Source: CAYYAQ01 sp964469555
GTDB lineage: Bacteria; Planctomycetota; UBA1135; UBA2386
Length of the DNA: 19,557 nucleotides
Assembly (NCBI GenBank): GCA_964469555.1
Contig: CAYYAQ010000098.1
Span: 1-19,557 of the forward strand
Direction of reading: 5' to 3'
Below are positions 1 through 6,913 of the stretch, one piece after another; position 1 is the first letter of the stretch, and each line of letters begins with the position of its first letter. The position numbers were made by a program, and so were the translations under genes. The notes under the pieces were generated by a model. The model was not told the origin of the DNA and did no database searches. It saw only the letters and a program-made list of their open reading frames with translations.

Positions 1-99
1 TGCTTGCTCGATGTGTTGTGGCGGGGCGGCTCGCCATCCAGCAGGCGGGTGCGCCATCCAGCCTGTGGGAACAAGAAACAACAACGGCAGCGGGTAGAT

Positions 100-3000
100 T
101 CAGTTCTGGCTACCAAAACCAGGAGCCGCCTTCTTCCACCAACGCGCCCACTTTTGCAGCGCGGTTGTTCGCTGGTTCAGCCTGGCCTTCGGGTTGAAAC
201 CGAAGTTCCTCCGGGTCAAGGCCCGCAGAATCACCACCGCTCGCGTCCGGGCTTGCAAATTCTCGCTCTGCAACAGGAGCAGCAGGATCGAGATCGCCGA
301 GGCCCCCTTGTAGGTCGACAACATCTTGGGAAGCCGCGCATACAAAACCGGTTGTGCCGTTTCCAACTGGGTCACGAATCCCACCAGCCCATGCTGCTCG
401 AGCGGAGCGAGACCCTGCAGGGTGGCCAGGTAGCCCTCAGAATCCGCCGGCAGCAGTTTCTCGAGCAATTTGTGCAGCTCCGAACGCCGTCCGAGTGCCG
501 CGAGTGCCTTGCTCAATTCTCCTTTCACCCAACCGTCCCTCTCGACGGCGAGCCGCGCGCTGACCCCCTTGATCGCGTCCGCGTCCCCCAGACGCCCCAG
601 CCACGCCGCACAATGTGCACGAACATTGCGGTGCCGGCTACCGAGATGCTGGATCAGCACTTTGGCGCTGGATCTCGAACTGACCTGGGCGAAAGCTTCG
701 ATCGCGTGCACAACGACCGTCGCATCTGGGTTGCTCAGCAAGTCGACCAGGATCGGCACGTGCCGTTGCTCGACGATATCGACCAGCATTCGGGCAAGTT
801 CGTGGCGCATCGCCGGCTTGTCCTTGCCACTCTTCAGCAGCCTGGCGATCGGAGAGACCAACGATGATCCGAACAAGTCGAGCATGCGACGCGAAGCAAC
901 CTTCAGCCGCCGTGGGTCCTTCTCCGTGCGCAAGGCTTCAAAGTAGACCCTGGCATGCTTGTCGATGTCACCGGTAAACGGGTGGGTGCGCACCTTCAAC
1001 GCCCGATCGTACCGGTAGTAGGTGGTCAACATCAGGATGCCCAGAGCGGTCTGGTAGATACATCCACCGTAGTTCGCCCACGGCCCGTGCGGGGGCCAGG
1101 ATCCACGCAGGTGTCCCGATGAGACCTGTGCATCGAGCACCACCGGCTTGAGGGCCGCGTTCCACTGCTTCCAAAACGGGTCGCCGAGCTGAAACAGGGC
1201 CAGGGTTGCGTAGTACCAGTAGTAGAAATCCACCCGCCGAGCGTGCGGGAGGTGCTCCATCATGCGGAACGCTGGTAGCACCAACCGCGAATCATTCACC
1301 GGAGCCCCAAGGAACAAGCGCCCGGTCATCGCCACCGCCGTCAAGCGCATCTCTGTGGTGCCACGGTCCCCGGGACTCGTGTAGCCAACCTGGTAATACG
1401 GGCTGGCAGTCACCCGGTCCAAAAACCGCTGCGCAGGACGGAATCCGGAGACTTGAATCTCCGCCTTGTAGGCCGAGTTCAGCGCCATGATCACCCACCC
1501 CGTTACCGAAGTGTCGCCGGGGTCGTTGGCTCCGTAGCGCCAACCGCCGGTATCCCGGTGCTGGGCGTAGACGAGAAAGTCGACGGCCAGCTGGGCTGTC
1601 GCTCCAATCGCCGGATCCGCGGAATACGAGTAGAGTTCGCACAGGGCCTGGGTGCCGAGCGCATGGTTGTACATGTAGTGACTACTGGTGGTTTCAAACT
1701 TGCCGTAGTCCACCACCCTGCTCAGCAAGAAGCGGGTGCCCTTGCGCACGACGTCCTGATACTCGCCCTGCACGGTCGTGTAGCCGGCGCTGCTGAACGC
1801 CAACAGACACAGGCCCGTCATTCCAACTTCCCACTCCGCGGTGCCGCGGCCTGGATTGCCAACAAAGCCGGGCAACTGCATTCCGAACGAGCGGGCGCGC
1901 CACGCACCATCGGTATCCTGGATCTTGGCCAGGAACTTCAATCCATTCTCCACGGCCTTTTCGGTACGCGAATCGCCGCCGAACTTCTTGGCCATGCGGA
2001 GACGATCCCGCCGTGTGAGCATGGCACGAGGAGAGTTCAGGCTCGGCCCATCGCCAACCCGGCCGGCAATACGAGCAGTGGCCGGCGGAAGGGCGTCGGC
2101 ACGTTTTCGGAACCGCCACTGCGCCACATCTTCCCAGTGCTTGTAGACGGCATTGACCATCTCGACCAGTCGCTCACCACGGAGTGCAGCGCCGTACGGG
2201 ATGTCCGCCGACAAGTGTGGCTTGACGATCTCCCAGGCCTGCATCCGGAGATGCAATCCGCGACCCAGTCGCAGGGCTTCGATAGCCGCCGACACCGCGG
2301 CAATCTGCAGCGCCCGCCAGGTAGTCCCGACCTCGGCCGAGACCAACAGGCTGAGGCATACCGGAAACGCCGGATGATCGGTGTGCTGTGGCGTCCGGGT
2401 GATCGGAAACGCCACCCGCGCGAGAATCGGCAAGATGCGGGGAACTTCCGCGGCAACCGCCTGACGAGCCGCCCCGAGCAGGGCATCGTCAGGCTTGACT
2501 CCCGGCTTGCCAGCGATCTTGACAAGATCCCGGACCAGCGCCTCAAGCCGTGCCCGCTCGGATGGAGGCAGGTCCTTGTGCAGACTCCGCCAGGTCCAGT
2601 CCGTACCGCCTGCCACCATGGTCCACATCCCATGGTTATCCACTGCGCCGATGCCGAGATGCGGGCCACCACTGATCAAGTTGCGGTGGTGTCCGGGCGA
2701 GTGATACCAGCCCTCGAACGCAGCCTTACCCGACACCCGCCCAGCCAGGCAGTTTTCGCCAACGCCACCGTTGTAGCCTTCGAGACGGGCACGGTCGCTG
2801 GGACCACGGTTGCGGGCCACCGGTGAGATATGACCGAAGTACCCCATGTCCACCATCTCACGGCTGTGTTTCTTCGCACAGACGTTCAAGCGTTCTTCGA
2901 GTTCAAAGGGCCGTAGGCCCAAGGTCCGCCGGTATGCGTTGGTAACCTCGACGAACTCGAGTTCGGCAAAATCGAGGCTGACCGCAACCCGCTCGTTGTA

Positions 3001-4254
3001 TTGCTCGATCACGTCGGAGAACACCTCGTCGAGCAGGACAACCTCCCACTTGGTCAACCGCTTGCGGTGCCGGAGGATGTCACTGCCTCGACTCAGGGTG
3101 TCGAGAAGATGCCCCGACCGAAACTTGACCAGCAGCCAGAGGCTGTCTTCAAGACCGGAAAGATGTCGGCCAGGTAAGAGGTGTACGGTGGTCACCGTGC
3201 TGCCTGGAGCAGGTCGGACAGACCCGACCGCAAGAGGCTTCTTGCGCGTCACCTTCAAGAATCGGTCGATCAACACGAGAGCACTCTCTCGCCGCCGTAA
3301 GCGCTCGTGCAGGTCGTAGGCCTGCGCCTTGCTGACTCGACGCAATTCGACCATGTCCCGGTCGAGCACCGTGCGGTATTCCCGGTACATGCTGGCGAGT
3401 TTCTGCCGATAGGCATTCACCTGGCCCTGTTCGAGTTTGGTGTAACGGCGAATCAACGCCAGGGCCGCGGCCTGGTCCTTGCGCATGCCATCGCGCTTCG
3501 CGATCAACTCCGTCCGGCGCTTGGGGGACCTGGAGTAGCTCGACAGCCAGGACCGTACCTCCGCGTACTCGTTCTCCAGTCCCTTGCGGATCTGCTGTGC
3601 GGACTGCCGTAGGACTGATTCACCAACACCCTTGCCAAGACCGTCGAATAGCGTGCGATTGGATCGTTCGACCTGCAGCGGAAAGGGCGGGGCCAGGCCA
3701 TCGAGTTGCACCGCATCGACTGCATGAAGAGCGTCGTCGATTGCGCGCGCGCGGTCCCGCTCCGCCAGGGCCAACCACGCGCCCCGATACCGGTAGTAGC
3801 CGCCGCGCGGGACCGCTTGTCGACGGACCCGGGCTAGCAGCACATCGGTTTGCTTCTTGGTCCCCGGATCCAGGTCCCGCGCACGACCCAGCGCCGCTTC
3901 GCCGCTAGCCTTCGAACCCCAGTGGAACGCCAACTCCGCCAGCACCAACTCCTCCGCAGCGGTCTTCTCGATCGCGACGAGCTTCTCGAGCAGGTACTTG
4001 GGCTTGCGACCAACCAGGCTGGTGAGTGGTGCTACCCGCTGCAGCAGACCGGCCTCCAGCCGCACCCGCGCGAGATCCCGGGCCACCAGCGTCTTGACCT
4101 TGGCCTGATCCGTCGCTTCCAGGCGCGCCGCCAGCAACTTCAGCAGTTCGCCATGGCGAACCTCCCGGCGAAGCTGGCCCACATCGACTGCCGCCTGTCC
4201 GACAAGGCAGGAACCGGTCAGCGCCATCAGCACAACGCCATAGGCATGCAGCAT
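100..4254 (-). CDS. Exported CAP / prenyltransferase-like / HEAT-repeat fusion protein
   Basis: The product is a 1384-residue protein of unknown job, probably outside the cytoplasm. I place the start at the ATG at 4254 rather than 48 bases upstream, because it begins directly with a signal-peptide-like segment (residues 1-20, hydrophobic, ending near VGQA) and has AGGGG just before it. Residues about 30-430 are mostly charged and helical and match no family I recognise. Residues 431-550 form a CAP/SCP-PR1 domain with its usual conserved positions visible: His about 463 (KKHSREM), Glu about 500 (GENCL) and His about 522 (SPGHHRN). Residues about 764-1084 resemble prenyltransferase/squalene-cyclase alpha-barrel repeats (DTDGAW, DTGGWRYG, TSVTGWVIMAL). 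No cyclase acidic motif is evident, so cyclase activity is not claimed. Residues about 1114-1254 are HEAT repeats. The end (NFGFNPKAR...WARWW) resembles tails of planctomycete HEAT proteins. The gene stands alone and ends in TGA. Confidence 0.85.
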   Translation of the reverse strand: MLHAYGVVLMALTGSCLVGQAAVDVGQLRREVRHGELLKLLAARLEATDQAKVKTLVARDLARVRLEAGLLQRVAPLTSLVGRKPKYLLEKLVAIEKTAAEELVLAELAFHWGSKASGEAALGRARDLDPGTKKQTDVLLARVRRQAVPRGGYYRYRGAWLALAERDRARAIDDALHAVDAVQLDGLAPPFPLQVERSNRTLFDGLGKGVGESVLRQSAQQIRKGLENEYAEVRSWLSSYSRSPKRRTELIAKRDGMRKDQAAALALIRRYTKLEQGQVNAYRQKLASMYREYRTVLDRDMVELRRVSKAQAYDLHERLRRRESALVLIDRFLKVTRKKPLAVGSVRPAPGSTVTTVHLLPGRHLSGLEDSLWLLVKFRSGHLLDTLSRGSDILRHRKRLTKWEVVLLDEVFSDVIEQYNERVAVSLDFAELEFVEVTNAYRRTLGLRPFELEERLNVCAKKHSREMVDMGYFGHISPVARNRGPSDRARLEGYNGGVGENCLAGRVSGKAAFEGWYHSPGHHRNLISGGPHLGIGAVDNHGMWTMVAGGTDWTWRSLHKDLPPSERARLEALVRDLVKIAGKPGVKPDDALLGAARQAVAAEVPRILPILARVAFPITRTPQHTDHPAFPVCLSLLVSAEVGTTWRALQIAAVSAAIEALRLGRGLHLRMQAWEIVKPHLSADIPYGAALRGERLVEMVNAVYKHWEDVAQWRFRKRADALPPATARIAGRVGDGPSLNSPRAMLTRRDRLRMAKKFGGDSRTEKAVENGLKFLAKIQDTDGAWRARSFGMQLPGFVGNPGRGTAEWEVGMTGLCLLAFSSAGYTTVQGEYQDVVRKGTRFLLSRVVDYGKFETTSSHYMYNHALGTQALCELYSYSADPAIGATAQLAVDFLVYAQHRDTGGWRYGANDPGDTSVTGWVIMALNSAYKAEIQVSGFRPAQRFLDRVTASPYYQVGYTSPGDRGTTEMRLTAVAMTGRLFLGAPVNDSRLVLPAFRMMEHLPHARRVDFYYWYYATLALFQLGDPFWKQWNAALKPVVLDAQVSSGHLRGSWPPHGPWANYGGCIYQTALGILMLTTYYRYDRALKVRTHPFTGDIDKHARVYFEALRTEKDPRRLKVASRRMLDLFGSSLVSPIARLLKSGKDKPAMRHELARMLVDIVEQRHVPILVDLLSNPDATVVVHAIEAFAQVSSRSSAKVLIQHLGSRHRNVRAHCAAWLGRLGDADAIKGVSARLAVERDGWVKGELSKALAALGRRSELHKLLEKLLPADSEGYLATLQGLAPLEQHGLVGFVTQLETAQPVLYARLPKMLSTYKGASAISILLLLLQSENLQARTRAVVILRALTRRNFGFNPKARLNQRTTALQKWARWWKKAAPGFGSQN

Positions 4255-4670
4255 GCCCCTATCATGCCCCACAGACCGGGCATAGGCCAAGGCACCAGGC
4301 ACACCACGAGGCTACCGAGAACCGATCACCCCCCTATCGCAGGTCGATCTGACCCCCAGGGTACGGCCAAGAAACAGATGGGGGGTCAACTCCACCCCCC
4401 AACACAGCCTCCCAGGACACCTCTTCGACATGGGCCCAAAAGTAGTCCCACAGAATGCGCGTAACTGACAAGTCTCAACCGCCATCGGGGGTCGCATCTG
4501 GTTTGCAGGGGTCGAATCAGCCAGCCAGATTCCCATAGCGAAACCCTTACCCTCCGTAGCCCCCTCGGCCCCACTGTGGGGGCCACCAGCCACGTCGGTT
4601 GGCTGAGACTGGCTCAAAACCGCGACACGGTAGCGTGCTCCTGGTTGCTCCATCATCAGGAACTCCTACC
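4255..4670. other. Non-coding stretch rich in G/C runs
   Basis: No convincing gene lies here between two divergently oriented genes; the short open frames have no family resemblance. The stretch holds several runs of five or six C or G and two hairpin-forming blocks: 4380-4400, and 4559-4564 with 4578-4583. On the minus strand it reads GGGGGTCAGATCGACC at about 4342-4357. Promoters for both flanking genes must lie here, but I cannot point to clear -35/-10 boxes. An AGGAA at 4658-4662 is a good Shine-Dalgarno for the GTG at 4671. Confidence 0.6.
4380..4400. repeat. Perfect G7/C7-type hairpin in intergenic DNA
   Basis: GGGGGGT at 4380-4386 pairs exactly with ACCCCCC at 4394-4400 across a 7-base loop. 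No T-run follows on either strand, so a standard intrinsic terminator is unlikely. It may be part of a small dispersed repeat. Confidence 0.5.
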
Positions 4671-5187
4671 GTGACCGACATGTACGGAAAGAGAGTCGGA
4701 GGAGTCTCGCTGCTGCTGATTGGAGCCGCGTGTGTCACGCCGAATCGCCAAGACACGGTCTAGCTGGGAGGAGATCAGGCCGACGTCAGTCCGATTTTGC
4801 AGCAGCCAACCGGCCGCTTTTTGAAACGCAAGGTCGCAATCGCGCGCTTCACGAAAGAGACGCGACATGGCAAGAGCGTATTCCTCGACAAGGATGGGGA
4901 TACGATCGGCAAACAGGCTTCCGACGTACTATCAGCCAGATTGACTGCGAGTGGAAAGTTCGTGCTGCTCGAGCGCCGCGACCACGACAAGCTCGTTGCA
5001 GAAGCGGAGCGTTCGGGGTTCAAATCCGAACTCGTCGGTGCGGATTATCTGATCTTGGGCTCGGTGACGGAATTCGGTCGCGCGACGACGAGTGAGACTG
5101 GGGTGTTCAGCAAGACCAAGCGGCAGCGCGCCTACGCCAAGGTGAGTCTTCGATTGATCGATGTCATAACGGGCGTCTACTTGGCGG
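4671..5187 (+). pseudogene. CsgG-like lipoprotein, interrupted by in-frame TAG and truncated at the 3' end
   Basis: The reading frame opens at GTG 4671 (AGGAA eight bases upstream; an ATG at 4680 is in frame). It encodes a short signal peptide with hydrophobic core GVSLLLIGAAC, an imperfect lipobox, and then TPNRQDTV. A TAG at 4761-4763 stops it. The same frame then runs on without further stops through a recognisable CsgG-family domain: KVAIARF, the segment around LTASGKFVLLERRDHDKL, GADYLILGSVTEFG, and AYAKVSLRLIDVITG. The TAG could derive from CAG by one transition. Family resemblance ends at about 5187, where the expected C-terminal part is replaced by unrelated sequence. CsgG-like lipoproteins form or assist outer-membrane secretion channels. 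This copy is most likely dead. A sequencing error at 4761 would repair the front but not the missing tail. Confidence 0.65.
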
Positions 5188-5188
5188 C

Positions 5189-5353
5189 ATCGCGTGCGAC
5201 CCCAAGGCCACGATCAGGGACGGCGCGATCTCCTTCGCCCGCGGGACGTCGTGGCGCACCAAGGACTGGGCCTTCATGCGCTACAACGTCGGCTGCGGCG
5301 GGCAGCCCCTCGGTCAAACACACGTGCATTTGGCAACACGGCCCTCGCTATAG
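5189..5353 (+). pseudogene. Relic resembling the C-terminal part of a sulfatase
   Basis: In a different frame from the CsgG-like relic, about 35 residues beginning IACDPKATIRDGAISFARG and continuing SWRTKDWAFMRYN look like the late sulfatase segment that usually precedes the LYDLxxDP motif. That motif is not reached: the frame goes on with unrelated residues and stops at TAG 5351. There is no start or catalytic domain. It lies just before an intact sulfatase, so it may be the remains of a neighbouring paralogue or of a deletion junction. The identification rests on a short stretch. Confidence 0.35.
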
Positions 5354-5382
5354 CGGCTTCCCCGGCGAACAATTCAGCATCC

Positions 5383-6720
5383 ATGCAAAGGCCACTCTGC
5401 CATCTACTTCTCACTCTGCTGCTCGGCTGTTTCGTCGGTGCAGCGCCAGCGGCTCAGCCGCCGAATGTGGTGCTGATCATTTCGGATGACCAGGCCTGGA
5501 CGGACTACGGCTTCATGGGTCACAAACACATCAAGACGCCGCATCTGGATCGCCTTGCCAAACGAAGCCTGGTGTTCCCGCGCGGCTACGTCACGGCACC
5601 GTTATGCCGTCCTTCGCTCGCCTCGATCGCGTCGGGGCTCCATCTGCATCAGCACGGCATGACCGGCAATGATGTGTCGCCCGCGCGGGGCCTCGCTCGC
5701 GAGCAGGAAGGTCGGGCGCAGATCGATGCGTTCAACCAGCGGCCGAGTCTGGTCTCTCTGCTCGTCGGGAGCGGGTATCTGGCGTTTCAATCGGGCAAGT
5801 GGTGGGAAGGGTCCTGGAAGAGCGGGCATTTCACCGGCGGCATGACGCACGGCATCGCAGGCAAGGGCGGGCGACACGGCGACGAGGGGCTGAAGATCGG
5901 CCGCAAGGGGCTCGCGCCGATCACCGACTTCATCGACCGGGCGACCGAGCGGAAGCAGCCGTTCTTCGTCTGGTACGCACCCTTTCTGCCACACACGCCA
6001 CACAATCCTCCGCAACGCCTGCTCGCGCGACACCGGCGGCCCGACCGCCCCAACGACGAGGCCAGGTACTTTGCGATGTGCGAGTGGTTCGATGAAACGT
6101 GCGGCGAGTTGATCGGGCACCTGGAGAAGCGGGGTCTGACCGACAACACGATCATCGTCTACATCTGCGACAACGGTTGGCGGCCACGAAGCCGCTCCGA
6201 CGTGCCTGTGCCAGAGGATTGGCGATTCGCGTTTTCGCCCCGCTCGAAAGGGTCGCCCTACGAGAACGGGATTCGGACACCGATCATGTTCTCCTCACCT
6301 GGAACGATCCCGGCGAGCAGGAGCAGTGATCTGGCGAGCAGCATCGATCTGCTGCCGACGATCGTGAAGGCGTGCGGCATCGAGGTGCCAAACCAGCTGC
6401 CCGGCATCAACCTGCTGGATCAGGCGGCGCGGGAGAAGCGCAAGCAGATCTATGGCGCCGCGCATTCGATCCACAACATGGTAGTGGGCGACCCCGCGGC
6501 AACGCGCCAATACCGCTGGGTGATCACGCGCCGCTTCAAGTACCTGAAACGGGATCACGGCACGGACACAACACACTACAAGCTCGTGCACGAGTGGGAT
6601 CAGACACCCGACCAGCTGTACGACCTGCAGGCAGACCCAGGAGAGAGGAAGAACGTCCTCAACAGCCAGCTCAAGGTGGCGAAACGGCTGCGTCGGGCCT
6701 TGGATGACTGGAATAAGTAG
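5383..6720 (+). CDS. Secreted sulfatase (formylglycine-type family)
   Basis: This 445-residue protein should hydrolyse sulfate esters, most likely on polysaccharide outside the cytoplasm. The open frame extends upstream to 5194, but that part overlaps relic sequence. ATG 5383 begins a clear signal peptide (LLLTLLLGC core, cleavage near APAAQ) followed directly by NVVLIISDD, whose Asp35-Asp36 are the first metal ligands. The nucleophile site is Cys75 in LCRPSLASIASG. It lacks the Arg of the standard C-x-P-x-R motif (Leu79 here), although CRPSL is, from memory, a planctomycete subfamily pattern. Further family marks are GKWW (138-141), the GGRHGDEGLKIGR region, PFLPHTPH and CDNG (Asp263-Asn264, later metal ligands), with LYDLQADPGERKNV near the end. 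An activating FGE enzyme would be needed and is not in the window. The gene may be cotranscribed with the hydrolase 193 bases downstream. Confidence 0.9.
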   Translation: MQRPLCHLLLTLLLGCFVGAAPAAQPPNVVLIISDDQAWTDYGFMGHKHIKTPHLDRLAKRSLVFPRGYVTAPLCRPSLASIASGLHLHQHGMTGNDVSPARGLAREQEGRAQIDAFNQRPSLVSLLVGSGYLAFQSGKWWEGSWKSGHFTGGMTHGIAGKGGRHGDEGLKIGRKGLAPITDFIDRATERKQPFFVWYAPFLPHTPHNPPQRLLARHRRPDRPNDEARYFAMCEWFDETCGELIGHLEKRGLTDNTIIVYICDNGWRPRSRSDVPVPEDWRFAFSPRSKGSPYENGIRTPIMFSSPGTIPASRSSDLASSIDLLPTIVKACGIEVPNQLPGINLLDQAAREKRKQIYGAAHSIHNMVVGDPAATRQYRWVITRRFKYLKRDHGTDTTHYKLVHEWDQTPDQLYDLQADPGERKNVLNSQLKVAKRLRRALDDWNK

Positions 6721-6913
6721 ATTGGCGGTGCCGGTGCTTGCTCAACGCTGCGAGACGTGGCGGATTCGATCCACGCAGCGCGACCGTACCGGTGGTGGAG
6801 TCCGCCAAGGTGTGGGGGTGATCCACACTGGGATTCCTACCGCAACGGGGTCCCGGCGTCCGCGCAGACGTGCTTGCTGTCCGGATTCGTTGCCGCCTGT
6901 ATGATCGGCACGC

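Noticed and set aside
32..62. 11-bp direct repeat CGCCATCCAGC with 20-bp period
   Set aside because: Only two copies, no flanking mobile-element features; too short to interpret.
4..867. 287-codon open frame on the plus strand
   Set aside because: Antisense to the HEAT-repeat end of the large gene, with no recognisable content.
1453..2826. 457-codon open frame on the plus strand inside the CAP/HEAT gene
   Set aside because: Shadow frame; the opposite strand has clear CAP and cyclase-like motifs over the same bases.
5194..5382. N-terminal extension of the sulfatase frame
   Set aside because: It overlaps relic sequence in another frame and would place the signal peptide 63 residues inside the protein; ATG 5383 fits better.
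6757..6774. tRNA T-arm-like GTGG...GATTCGATC...CCAC
   Set aside because: No acceptor, D or anticodon arms can be built around it.
6899..6906. TATGAT as a -10 box before the hydrolase gene
   Set aside because: No -35 at proper spacing (TTGCTG is about 20 bases away), and it would leave a leader of only a few bases.
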